Below are positions 52,550-60,508 of a DNA stretch of 64,000 nucleotides, one piece after another. The translations under genes were made by a program, and so were the position numbers. A model generated the notes under the pieces. It worked only from the letters and a program-made list of their open reading frames with translations, searched no databases and had not been told where the DNA came from. The DNA comes from Caulobacteraceae bacterium (lineage in GTDB: Bacteria > Pseudomonadota > Alphaproteobacteria > Caulobacterales > Caulobacteraceae), in assembly GCA_031291645.1 (NCBI GenBank), contig JARLIQ010000084.1:19035-83034 (forward strand), read 5' to 3'. How positions within the stretch are numbered: position 1 is the first letter of the stretch; every line of letters starts with the position of its first letter.

Positions 52550-52742
52550 CGGTCGCCGGCTCCTGGGGCGCCGCGTCTTCCGGCGCCCGCGGCGGCGGGT
52601 CGATCTCCACCGCCTTGCCCTCCGCGATCGCCTGGTCGGCGCAGGCGCGGCGCACGGTCAGTTCCTGGCCGGCCTTGTGGGCGGTCACCGACGTGGTGGT
52701 GGGCCACCAGTCGAAGTCGGCCAGGAACCGCACGCGGGCCAT
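52542..52742 (-). CDS. Small hypothetical phage protein
   Basis: A 66-residue protein: FLADFDWWPTTTSVTAHKAG, then TVRRACADQAIAEGKAVEID, then a Pro/Ala-rich tail. Short proteins of this kind (a KxG-type strand followed by a helix ending in GKA) are frequent in head-tail regions. Function unknown. Confidence 0.5.
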   Translation of the reverse strand: MARVRFLADFDWWPTTTSVTAHKAGQELTVRRACADQAIAEGKAVEIDPPPRAPEDAAPQEPATDG

Positions 52743-52746
52743 GGGA

Positions 52747-53250
52747 TCAGGCCGAGCGCCCGATGATCGTGATCTTCCCGGTGACCGCCGTTCCCGAGCC
52801 CGAGTTGCTGATCTGCAGGATGTCGGCCGAGCCGCCGGCGACCGGCCAGCCGGTCTTGTCCGCCTCCAGCAGCACGCCGCCGGGCTTGACCGCGATGGTC
52901 TGGTTGCCGCCGCCCAGCGGCCCGACCCACGGCGTGGAGGCCGCGCCGCCGAGCACGATGTTGTTGGTGTTGGTGGGATCGGCCTCGACGAGGATGGCCT
53001 GGACGTCGGCCAGGGCCACGGTCGCGCCGAAGGCGTCGGTGGCCGAGCCGGTCAGGTCGATGGTGACGTTGCCCGAGGCGGCGATGTTCAGCGCCTTGGT
53101 CAGGAGGGTGTCGGCGTTGCCCGCGCCGACGCCGGCGCTGAGCTGGATGGTGACGGCCTCGTTGACGACCTGGGAGGCCGAGCCGACCGGCGGGGCCTCG
53201 GAGAGGGTCGCCGCGACGCGCGCGGAAATGGTGGCGGTGACGCCGGACAT
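52747..53250 (-). CDS. Phage structural protein, possibly decoration
   Basis: A 167-residue beta-rich protein (ATISARVAATLSEAPPVGSA ... VTIDLTGSATDAFG ... ILQISNSGSGTAVTGKITII) with no charge clusters. The composition resembles capsid decoration or tail-surface proteins. Its place between head-tail connector and adaptor does not settle which. Confidence 0.5.
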   Translation of the reverse strand: MSGVTATISARVAATLSEAPPVGSASQVVNEAVTIQLSAGVGAGNADTLLTKALNIAASGNVTIDLTGSATDAFGATVALADVQAILVEADPTNTNNIVLGGAASTPWVGPLGGGNQTIAVKPGGVLLEADKTGWPVAGGSADILQISNSGSGTAVTGKITIIGRSA

Positions 53251-53289
53251 GGCAGGCTCCTGCGGTTGGGGAAAGGTCGGCGCGGCGCG

Positions 53290-53532
53290 TCAGCGCGCGC
53301 GGCGGAACGGCGAATGGGGCGGATCGCGCCAGACGATCTCGACGTCGCCCTTGAGCAGCTCGGTGCAGGGCTCGTTCGCGGCGTTGAAGATGGTCCGCCC
53401 GTCGGCGTCGCGCGCGAAGCGGCGCACCTCGCCCGCCTCCTCGTCGGCCATCAGGACGTCGTGGACCACCTCGCCGCAGACGCGGACCTTGTCCATGCAC
53501 CGGGCCAGCTGGTCGCCTCGGAAGATGCGCAT
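53290..53532 (-). CDS. Small hypothetical phage protein
   Basis: An 80-residue protein starting at ATG 53532: VVHDVLMADEEAGEVRRFAR, then ELLKGDVEIVWRDPP. It looks like a small beta-sheet protein. It lies between the connector gene and the structural protein gene. Function unknown. Confidence 0.5.
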   Translation of the reverse strand: MRIFRGDQLARCMDKVRVCGEVVHDVLMADEEAGEVRRFARDADGRTIFNAANEPCTELLKGDVEIVWRDPPHSPFRRAR

Positions 53533-53549
53533 CGCCGCTCCGCCGGCCC

Positions 53550-54221
53550 TCAGAAGAATTCGACGCAGTAGGGCGCGAGCAGGCTGTCGACGCCGAGCGG
53601 CAGGGGCGTCGAGGAGTCGCGGTTGTCGACGCCGACGACGGCGTCCCGGTTGACGAACCAGTGGCTGACCAGCAGCAGCGCCGCCTGCTTGAACGGCTCG
53701 GGCACGTCGTCGGCGGTCTCGCCGTAGCCGCAGGTCCATTGGATCTCGATCGCGTCGGCCGTACGGCAGGCCTGCGGCCAGGTCACCTCGCGCCGGCGCA
53801 CGATGCGGCCCACGGTGCTGGTGGTGTCGACGTAGTAGGTCGCGGGGTCCATGGCCGTGGCGACGTCGTCGTCGTCATAGGTCTTGACGAAGGCGACCGC
53901 CTGCAGCGGCGGCCGCGGCAACTCGATGTAGCGCAGCGTCCGCCAGCGGCCCGTCTCGGGCCACGGCCCGGCGCCGCCCATGTCCGGCCGGAAGCCCACG
54001 TGGCGGGGCGAGACCGGCCAATGGTCCATGAAGCCGTGGTAGGTCCGGGTGAGCAGGGCGCGGCCGGAGTAGTTCTCGACGAAGGTGGTCGCGGCCGCGA
54101 TCAAGGCGCCGATGCGCCGGTCGAAGTCGCCGATCCCCTGCACGTTCAACTGGGCCTTGGCCTCGTCGAGCGTCAGCAGGGGCGCCGGCGCGGCGCCCAC
54201 CAGGTTCGGCGTGATCAGCAT
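53550..54221 (-). CDS. Head-tail connector protein (gp6 / phiE125 gp8 type)
   Basis: A 223-residue protein. LLTLDEAKAQLNVQG, then DFDRRIGALIAAATTFVENYSGRAL, is the standard start of the gp6/gp8 connector family. The later part includes the conserved W/Y-x-x-G strand IEIQWTCGYGETADDVP and FKQAALLLVSHWFVNRDAV. It forms the ring below the portal. Confidence 0.85.
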   Translation of the reverse strand: MLITPNLVGAAPAPLLTLDEAKAQLNVQGIGDFDRRIGALIAAATTFVENYSGRALLTRTYHGFMDHWPVSPRHVGFRPDMGGAGPWPETGRWRTLRYIELPRPPLQAVAFVKTYDDDDVATAMDPATYYVDTTSTVGRIVRRREVTWPQACRTADAIEIQWTCGYGETADDVPEPFKQAALLLVSHWFVNRDAVVGVDNRDSSTPLPLGVDSLLAPYCVEFF

Positions 54222-54281
54222 GGCGGCTCCCGCGCCTCAGGGCGCGCGCCCTGGGCGCACGGGCGATCGGGCGGCTGGGGA

Positions 54282-54569
54282 TCAGGCCTGAGCGGCCGGA
54301 TCGCCTTCCACAGGCGCCGGAGGCTGCTCAGTGGGGATGACGCCAGCCGCCGGATCTTCGCCGCCCGCGCCATCGGCGGGTTTATCGTCGGCGCCCGGCT
54401 TCGCGCCTTTGGCCGACGCCTTGGCCTTCGCCGGGGCGATGAAACCGGCTTCCCTCAGGCCCGGGGCCAGCTCGTCGCGGATCTCGACCGCGTCTTCACC
54501 CTGCTCGAGATGACGGACCGTGACGCCGTCGTGGGCGTAGTCGAACGGCTTGAGGACAGAGACCTTCAT
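54282..54569 (-). CDS. Hypothetical phage protein with Pro/Ala-rich tail
   Basis: A 95-residue protein. The first 50 residues (VLKPFDYAHDGVTVRHLEQG, VEIRDELAPGLREAGFI) form a compact unit also found beside connector genes in other phages. The remainder is Ala/Lys/Pro-rich and probably disordered. Function unknown. Confidence 0.5.
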   Translation of the reverse strand: MKVSVLKPFDYAHDGVTVRHLEQGEDAVEIRDELAPGLREAGFIAPAKAKASAKGAKPGADDKPADGAGGEDPAAGVIPTEQPPAPVEGDPAAQA

Positions 54570-54629
54570 GGGGTCGCTCCGGGGCTGTGGAGGGCTGGGC
54601 CGGGCCGGCGCGCGCTAGCGCTGGCGCGT

Positions 54630-55121
54630 CTAGAGGACCAGGAAGGTCAGCACGAAGGTGCCGTTGAAGGCGGCCGAGGCGTGCTTGTTGTCCAGGGTGA
54701 TGGTGATCGATCCCGAGCCGGGAACCGCCTTGATGACCGGCGTGCCGGCGGAATTGGTCCCCCCGCTGCGGGAGACCAGGACGATGGAGGAGGCGTTCAC
54801 GGCGGAATCGGAGACGGTGATGGCCTGCGAGCCGGCCGCGGCCGTGCTCAGGGAGTCGGTGGTCACCACGCCGGACATGGCGTTGACGGTCACCGCGTAG
54901 CTGTTGCCGGCGTTGGCGGTGGCGGCGCCCTTGCCGGAAGAGGTGATGACCCCACCGCTCGCCACGTCGAGGGTGCAGCCGGAGCCGATCTCCCACCGCG
55001 CGCCTTGGCTCGTCATATAGCAGGGCGTGTTCTGGGCGATGGCCCCGGCGGGCGCGAGGCTGGCCACGGCCAGGGCCAGGAGCGCGGCGGCGGCGGCCGG
55101 GGCGTTGAAGAAGGGCTTCAT
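54630..55121 (-). CDS. Signal-peptide-bearing protein in the head module
   Basis: A 163-residue protein with a clear signal peptide (APAAAAALLALAVASLAPAGAIA). The mature part is Ser/Thr/Ala-rich and beta-like, with two cysteines (CYMTSQ, CTLDVA), and ends TFVLTFLVL. A protein destined for export is unexpected among capsid genes; it may change the lysogen surface or be an inserted accessory gene. Function unknown. Confidence 0.6.
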   Translation of the reverse strand: MKPFFNAPAAAAALLALAVASLAPAGAIAQNTPCYMTSQGARWEIGSGCTLDVASGGVITSSGKGAATANAGNSYAVTVNAMSGVVTTDSLSTAAAGSQAITVSDSAVNASSIVLVSRSGGTNSAGTPVIKAVPGSGSITITLDNKHASAAFNGTFVLTFLVL

Positions 55122-55148
55122 GTTAGGCTCCGAAGGTGTCTGGGATCG

Positions 55149-55913
55149 TCAGCGCTTCACGAGCGCCGACGGGTGGCGGCTGTGGTCGTACGCACGTTCG
55201 ATTTCGTCGGCGGTGGGAAGCGCCTGGCGCTCGGTGAACGAGACGGTCATGGCGCCGTCCGCGCCGGCCGCGATGGCGACGTCGCGGGTTCCCATCGCGC
55301 CGTAGCCGTAGAGCGGCCGGCCTTCGACCATGTCCAGCAGGCTGGAGGCCTCGGCGACGCAGACCTCGATGCCGATCGCCATGGCGAAGCCGAGCCAGAA
55401 CTCGACGCAGGCCTTGCCCTTCTCGGCGTGGTGGGCGTTCGGATAGGTGTAGTCGCAGCCGAACAGGCTGATCTTCTTCACCCCGATGTGGATGGCGAAG
55501 GCCACGGCATAGGCCGCGGTCGAGTTGAAATAGGCGTCGCGGCAGGTGTTGATCACGTCCTGCAGCGGGAATTCGACGAGGCCGGGATAGTCCGGGTGCG
55601 GACGGCTCGTGTAGATCGGCCCGGGATGCGACTTCATCCAGGCGAGCATGACGGCGATGTTGCTCTCGGGCCGCGCCTGGGCCCGGACCTCCTGGATGCG
55701 CACGTCGTCCATGTGGAAGACGCGGTCGCAGACGATGACGTCCCCAAGGGCGTTGATGCCCCAGGTCTCGTCGGCCAGGCGCCGGCGCCCGCCAAGGCGC
55801 CGCGTGAGGTCGACGTAGGTCTCGAGCGACGGCCCCAGGCCGACGATCGCGACATGCTCGGGAACTGAGGCGCCCGGCGGCGTCGCCGCCGGGGCCTTAC
55901 GCTTGGACCTCAC
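55149..55913 (-). CDS. MptE/DUF115-like (Maf-type) protein in the head module
   Basis: A 254-residue protein starting at GTG 55913. A Rossmann-like start (HVAIVGLGPSLETYVDL), then TWGINALGDVIVCDRVFHMD, and the later KISLFGCDYTYPNAHHAEKG resemble the DUF115/6-hydroxymethylpterin pyrophosphokinase-like fold also seen in Maf flagellin-modifying proteins. It might transfer a sugar or a diphosphate group. Its place next to capsid genes suggests modification of a virion protein, but this is inference. Remote similarity only; other Rossmann enzymes are possible. Confidence 0.5.
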   Translation of the reverse strand: MRSKRKAPAATPPGASVPEHVAIVGLGPSLETYVDLTRRLGGRRRLADETWGINALGDVIVCDRVFHMDDVRIQEVRAQARPESNIAVMLAWMKSHPGPIYTSRPHPDYPGLVEFPLQDVINTCRDAYFNSTAAYAVAFAIHIGVKKISLFGCDYTYPNAHHAEKGKACVEFWLGFAMAIGIEVCVAEASSLLDMVEGRPLYGYGAMGTRDVAIAAGADGAMTVSFTERQALPTADEIERAYDHSRHPSALVKR

Positions 55914-55914
55914 C

Positions 55915-56343
55915 TCAGGTCGCGACCGGGTGGTCGTGGGCCGCGCCCAGGATGACGGTGGCGGCCGCCACGATCGCGGCCGAGGTCGTCGCCACCAGCT
56001 TGGCGGTGACGTACCGCTTGGGCCCGATGTAGCCCACGCGGCGGGTCACGTTCATGCTGACGCCGGAGGCGCGCGGCGTGGTCGCGCCGATCGCCGCGTT
56101 GGCCTCGAGGCCCAGCAGGTTGGCGTCGGCGACCGAGGTCATGGCGCCGGTGGTGTCGCCCTCCAGGATGGTCGGGGTGACCGTGGCGTTGGTGGCGGTG
56201 ATCGCGCCGTAGTCGAAGACGAACTCGACGGAATCGAAGCCTTGGCGATCGATCACCTTGCCGGTCTTGCCGACACCGGTCGTGCCGAGCGAGACCGGCG
56301 AGATGCACCGGATCGCCTTGATGTTGTGGTGCAGGTCCCGCAT
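55915..56343 (-). CDS. Phage structural protein next to major capsid
   Basis: A 142-residue protein: CISPVSLGTTGVGKTGKVID, then DSVEFVFDYGAITATNATVT and VTRRVGYIGPKRYVTAKLV, a small beta-barrel pattern common to proteins encoded just after HK97-type capsid genes. Probably a virion component (decoration or connector). The exact role is not known. Confidence 0.55.
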   Translation of the reverse strand: MRDLHHNIKAIRCISPVSLGTTGVGKTGKVIDRQGFDSVEFVFDYGAITATNATVTPTILEGDTTGAMTSVADANLLGLEANAAIGATTPRASGVSMNVTRRVGYIGPKRYVTAKLVATTSAAIVAAATVILGAAHDHPVAT

Positions 56344-56411
56344 CGGGATCCCTCCATGAAGTCAAGGTTGGGGTGGTGACGCGCGCGAGCGCGCCGGCGG
56401 AGGCGAACCGA

Positions 56412-57710
56412 TCAGGCCGAGACGAGCACCGGCTGGATGGCCTCGGGCATGGTCACCTGGCCGCCGAGACGCTTGCGGAACAGGTAGCGGACCATGTTGG
56501 ACGGGGCCTGGGTGTAGGGATCGCGCAGCATCACCATGGAGATGCGGTCGATCAGGCTGTAGCCCCGGTTGAAGTCGCCGATCGCCAGCGGGTAGCCGCC
56601 CGCGCCGACGGCCGGCATGTCGGGCACTTCGACGTAGGGCGCGCCCAGCACGGTGTTCGGCGCGCCGTTCGGCAGGCCCATCATGAACAGGTACTGGCCG
56701 ACGCTGTCCTTCAGCTGGCGCAGCGTGCCGATGGTCTGGCGGTTGGCCACCCAGACGGCGTTGCGGGCATAGGCGGTCTTCAGGTTGTGGAAGGCCGCGA
56801 TCACGCTGTCCGGGGTCAGGTGGGTCGCGTCGCCGGTCTTGGTCACGTTGCCCGCGGCGATCGTCGCGGCGTTGGTCAGGAAGCCTTCCGGCTTGCCGAC
56901 GCCGTTGCCGCTGACGAAGGCCGCGCCTTCCGCCACCGCGAACTGCTCGGAGACTTCCGCCTCGATCTCGGCCGCCATGTCGAAGGCGGCGTCCTCGAGC
57001 TGGTCGTTGGTGATGTCGACGATGGCCCGCAGGCCATAGTTGAACACCTCGAGCATGCCGTACTTCAGGCCGGTCGCCGGCGGCGTGGTGTCCAGCTCGC
57101 CTTCCCAGGTGGCCGACAGCAGCGCCGTCCGCTTGGGGATGTGGACCGACTTCAGGGCGGTGGTGCGGATGCGCGCCAGGGCGCGGACCGGCGAGATCAG
57201 CACGACGGTCTTCAGGATCTCCGCGACGAAGTCCACCGGCGCCAGGTAGCCGCCGCCGGTGTCGTCGGTGATGTTCAGCGCCTTGTACTGCTCCTTGGCC
57301 TCGTCGATGGCCTTGCGCTGGTCGTCGGTGATGTCGCGGAAGCTGGTCTTCAGCGCGGCGTCGACGCCGCGGGCCCAGTCGTCGGCCCGGGTCATCGTCC
57401 TGGCCTTGCGCTCCTTCTTGGAGAGCTCCCGGCCATCGCCGTGCTGGCCGGGCCGGTTCAGCTTGACCTCGAGCGCGTCGAGCGCGGCCTCGGTCTTCAG
57501 CTTGGCCTGCTGCAGCTCCTGGGTGAGCTTCTGGTTGGCGGTTTCGAAGCCGCTGAGGGTCGTCTCGATCTTGCCGATCTGCTCGTTCAGCAGCGGGTCG
57601 GCGGCGCCCTTGGCCTTGTATTCGGCGTCGCGGGCGTCGACGACGGTCTTGAACGCCTCGAAGGCGGTCATGACTTCGGCGATGTCGGCCTTGGTGGCGA
57701 CTTCGGACAT
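56412..57710 (-). CDS. Major capsid protein, HK97 fold
   Basis: A 432-residue protein. The first 120 residues are a coiled delta domain (EQIGKIETTLSGFETANQKL, KLKTEAALDALEVKLN) that serves as built-in scaffold and is removed by the protease encoded just upstream. The shell part begins near 145 (YLAPVDFVAEILKTVVLISP). Further family blocks are LRAIVDITNDQLEDAAFDMA, AAFVSGNGVGKPEGFL and AIGDFNRGYSLIDRI. It forms the icosahedral head. Confidence 0.92.
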   Translation of the reverse strand: MSEVATKADIAEVMTAFEAFKTVVDARDAEYKAKGAADPLLNEQIGKIETTLSGFETANQKLTQELQQAKLKTEAALDALEVKLNRPGQHGDGRELSKKERKARTMTRADDWARGVDAALKTSFRDITDDQRKAIDEAKEQYKALNITDDTGGGYLAPVDFVAEILKTVVLISPVRALARIRTTALKSVHIPKRTALLSATWEGELDTTPPATGLKYGMLEVFNYGLRAIVDITNDQLEDAAFDMAAEIEAEVSEQFAVAEGAAFVSGNGVGKPEGFLTNAATIAAGNVTKTGDATHLTPDSVIAAFHNLKTAYARNAVWVANRQTIGTLRQLKDSVGQYLFMMGLPNGAPNTVLGAPYVEVPDMPAVGAGGYPLAIGDFNRGYSLIDRISMVMLRDPYTQAPSNMVRYLFRKRLGGQVTMPEAIQPVLVSA

Positions 57711-57732
57711 CTGGATTTCCTGGATCTGGGGG

Positions 57733-58818
57733 TTAGGCCGCAGCGGCCCGGATGCGCGCCACGAGGGCGCTGACGTCGTCCGAGGTCGCTGCGTCCCGCA
57801 GCTCCGTGTCCGGATCTCCAGCGTCTCGCTGGAGCAGGGTCTTGAAGACCGCGACCGCCTTCACGGCGTCGCCGCGCGACAACCCTCCATCGCGAAGGGC
57901 GGCCTCCAGGTCGCGCATGTCGAAAGGCGAAAGGCCGAGGCCCTTCACCGTGTTGATGTTGGCCAGCCGGTTCATCGGGAAGGTGACCGGGCTGATCTCG
58001 TGGAGATCGACTGCTTTCAGCTGCCGGCGGGGCTCGTTCGGCTTGGTCCCGCGAGTGAAGTCCTTGGCGACGTAGCCGATCGAGAGGTCGGCGAGTTCGC
58101 CCTCCTTCATCGCGCCGTGGATCTGCTTGCCGTTCTCGGTGTCGAGGTTGATCAGCCGTCCTTCGGCCTGCAGGCCGTGGCTGTCGGGCGTGAGCGCGGA
58201 CCACTTGCCGATCGGCACCAGGTCCATCGGCGCCGGCGACGAGAAATAGCCGGCCATGCCGCCGTGGTTCAGTAGCATCTTGGGCATGCGGCCGGTCGCC
58301 TTGGCCTGGGCCAGGGTGCGATCGAAGGCGCCCGTCAGCATCATGTCGCCGCCGTCGTCCTCGGTGTTGAAGGTCGAGGCGTAGCCCTCGAACGTGCCCG
58401 GGGGTTTGGAGCCGTCCTCGACGAACTTGAACTCGAAGGCGGCGAACTTGGTCTCGAGCGCGCCGGCGGCCGACTTGGCCGGCTGGCCGGCGTCGACCTT
58501 GTCGAGCAGCTCCGTGGCCGCGGCGAGGATAGCGCTTTCGCCCTGGGCGCCGGCGCGCTGTTTGATGGCGATCAGGGCCGAACGATAGACCTTGCCGCCC
58601 TTGGCGAATGGATAGTTCCAGCGCGCCTTGGTCTTGTCGGTGGCCGACCGGTCGATGCCGAGGTGGGCCTTGGCGTAGGTGGTCCAGTCGGCCCCGCCGG
58701 CGCCCAGCAGCGCGTCGCCGTCCTCGGCCGAGAAGCTCCAGGACGAGGTGCGATCGACCTTGCCGGCCGCGATTAGCGAGCGCGCGTAGGCGCGGCCGGA
58801 CTCGTTCAAGTCGGACAT
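57733..58818 (-). CDS. HK97 family prohead protease with N-terminal extension
   Basis: A 361-residue protein starting at ATG 58818. The protease domain (about 125-290) includes FEGYASTFNTEDDGGDMML, the His in KMLLNHGG, the Ser in LADLSIGYVAKD and VDLHEISPVTFPMN. Before it lie about 120 extra residues (WSFSAEDGDALLGAGGADW, WNYPFAKGGKVYRSALIAI) forming a separate small domain found in other phage head proteins. The protease matures the capsid by removing the delta domain. The usual length is 180-220, so this is a fusion. Confidence 0.85.
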   Translation of the reverse strand: MSDLNESGRAYARSLIAAGKVDRTSSWSFSAEDGDALLGAGGADWTTYAKAHLGIDRSATDKTKARWNYPFAKGGKVYRSALIAIKQRAGAQGESAILAAATELLDKVDAGQPAKSAAGALETKFAAFEFKFVEDGSKPPGTFEGYASTFNTEDDGGDMMLTGAFDRTLAQAKATGRMPKMLLNHGGMAGYFSSPAPMDLVPIGKWSALTPDSHGLQAEGRLINLDTENGKQIHGAMKEGELADLSIGYVAKDFTRGTKPNEPRRQLKAVDLHEISPVTFPMNRLANINTVKGLGLSPFDMRDLEAALRDGGLSRGDAVKAVAVFKTLLQRDAGDPDTELRDAATSDDVSALVARIRAAAA

Positions 58819-58873
58819 GGCAGCTCCGGGATGTCGGATTTCGGCGCGATCCGTCGGGATGCGCCGCGCGGCG

Positions 58874-60265
58874 TCAGATTTCGGCGGGGCGCTCGACGCG
58901 CAGGACGTCGCAGATGCGCTGGGCCAGCCTGGCCTTGAATTCATCGGCCTGGTCGTCGTCGAGCGGCGGCCCGCCGTTGTGGCCCACCCAGGACCGGATC
59001 TCGGCCTCCGCCACGCGGGCGATGGCCTTCGCCGCCTGGGGCCCTTCGGCCATCAGCGCGGCGTTGTGCGTCGAGCCCATGTTGAGGGGCGTCAGCGGGT
59101 CGTCCAGGCCGGGCAGCGGCGCCAGGCTCTCCATGCGGCGGGCGTCGTTGCGGGTCAGCCAGCCGTTAGTGATGCCGCTGGTGTAGAACTGCGCCCGGGC
59201 CGCGGTGTCGCCGCGGATCAGCTGGCGGTAGTCGAAGCGGACGCAGAGCGTGCCGTCGGCCGGCATGACGTCCCGGTCCAGCGCCTGTTCCCAGCGCTCC
59301 AGCCAGGGCATCAGGGTGTGCAGGACGTGGCCCTGGAAAAAGCTCTCGGCCGAGGCGAAGGTCGCCGTCTTGTCCGAATAGCCGACCATGTGCGGGAACA
59401 CGCGGAAGGCGCGGCAGATCTCCTCGATCTGGAAGCGGCGGGTCTCGAGGTGCTGAGCGTCGACCCCGCTCATCGCCATCGGCTGCCACTTCATGCCGTT
59501 GTCGAGCACGAGGGTCTTGAACCATTGCGCGACCCCGCCGTGGCTCTCGCCGAAGGCCTTCTTCAGCCGCTCGCGCGCCTCGTCGCCGAGCTTGCTTTCG
59601 GTGGTCAGGATGCCGCCAGGACGGCCGCCGTTGGCGTAGAGCCGCTCGTGGGCCTCCTCGGTGGCGATGGCCAGGCCGATCGCCTCCCGCGCCTCGCGGA
59701 CCGCGTCCAGGCCCAGGAACGAGTCCCAGGACGGCCCGCGGATGTGCAGGAAGTCCTTCCGCGTGAAGGTGCCGACGGCCCCGTAGGGGTCGTTGACGTG
59801 GTAGATCATGCCCCAGTTCGGCCGGCGTTCCGGCGTGATGTACCCGCGCGGCACCGGCAATAGCTCGCGGACCTGGCCGCGCAGCACGTTCTTCAGCGCG
59901 AAGCCGTCGCCGCACAGCGCGGCGTGCACCATCATGGTCTCGCGTAGCTCGAACGAGGTCATCCAGTCGTTCGGGCGGCGATGCAGCATCCGATAGAGCG
60001 GATCGCCCTTGGCCGGAACGAAGGCGTCCGTGTCCGGATCGATCCGGCCCACGATCAGGGGCAGCTGGGCCACCCCCTCGCCGCACACCCGTACGCAGGC
60101 CAGCACCGTGGTCACCCGCAGCGCCGTGTCGACGTTGACGGCGACGCCGGCCTTCGAGGAGGGCAGGCCGAAGATCTCGCCCCAGGTCAGGGCGCCGATG
60201 TCGGTCGACTTCGCCTCGAGGCCGCGCGGCAAGCCGGCGGCCATGGTCTCGAACAGGCCCTTCAT
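58874..60265 (-). CDS. Portal protein, HK97 family
   Basis: A 463-residue protein. TTVLACVRVCGEGVAQLPL, YRMLHRRPNDWMTSFELRE, AALCGDGFALK and the stem region RRFQIEEICRAFRVFPHMVG are all standard portal blocks. It forms the 12-subunit ring through which DNA enters and leaves the head. It overlaps the small gene upstream by 4 bases. Confidence 0.92.
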   Translation of the reverse strand: MKGLFETMAAGLPRGLEAKSTDIGALTWGEIFGLPSSKAGVAVNVDTALRVTTVLACVRVCGEGVAQLPLIVGRIDPDTDAFVPAKGDPLYRMLHRRPNDWMTSFELRETMMVHAALCGDGFALKNVLRGQVRELLPVPRGYITPERRPNWGMIYHVNDPYGAVGTFTRKDFLHIRGPSWDSFLGLDAVREAREAIGLAIATEEAHERLYANGGRPGGILTTESKLGDEARERLKKAFGESHGGVAQWFKTLVLDNGMKWQPMAMSGVDAQHLETRRFQIEEICRAFRVFPHMVGYSDKTATFASAESFFQGHVLHTLMPWLERWEQALDRDVMPADGTLCVRFDYRQLIRGDTAARAQFYTSGITNGWLTRNDARRMESLAPLPGLDDPLTPLNMGSTHNAALMAEGPQAAKAIARVAEAEIRSWVGHNGGPPLDDDQADEFKARLAQRICDVLRVERPAEI

Positions 60266-60498
60266 TCTGGCCGCCCCGCGGAGCGGCCGACCTGGAGCAT
60301 CAGGACGCCGGCCACCAGTTCCAGGCCGGCGACGATCCAGCCCGCCGGGTGGTAGATTTCATGGGCGCCGTAGGCGATCAGCGCGGCGCCGCCCAACCCC
60401 GCCAGGTCCTGCAGCAGGCTCGGCGCCGCACGACCGGCTGCGGCCACGAGCCGCGGCAGACGCGCGCCTGGCGCATCGGGTTCGGTGCGCTCGGCCAT
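60262..60498 (-). CDS. Small phage membrane protein between terminase and portal
   Basis: A 78-residue protein with two hydrophobic segments (LAGLGGAALIAYGAHEIY and GWIVAGLELVAGVLMLQVG). Its stop overlaps the portal start by 4 bases. Such small membrane proteins occur between terminase and portal genes in several alphaproteobacterial prophages. Function unknown. Confidence 0.55.
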   Translation of the reverse strand: MAERTEPDAPGARLPRLVAAAGRAAPSLLQDLAGLGGAALIAYGAHEIYHPAGWIVAGLELVAGVLMLQVGRSAGRPE

Positions 60499-60508
60499 CC
60501 ATCGCCCT

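Noticed and set aside
53661..55868. Forward-strand open frame of over 700 codons opposite head genes
   Set aside because: Antisense to connector, exported and Maf-like genes; no domain pattern or ribosome site.
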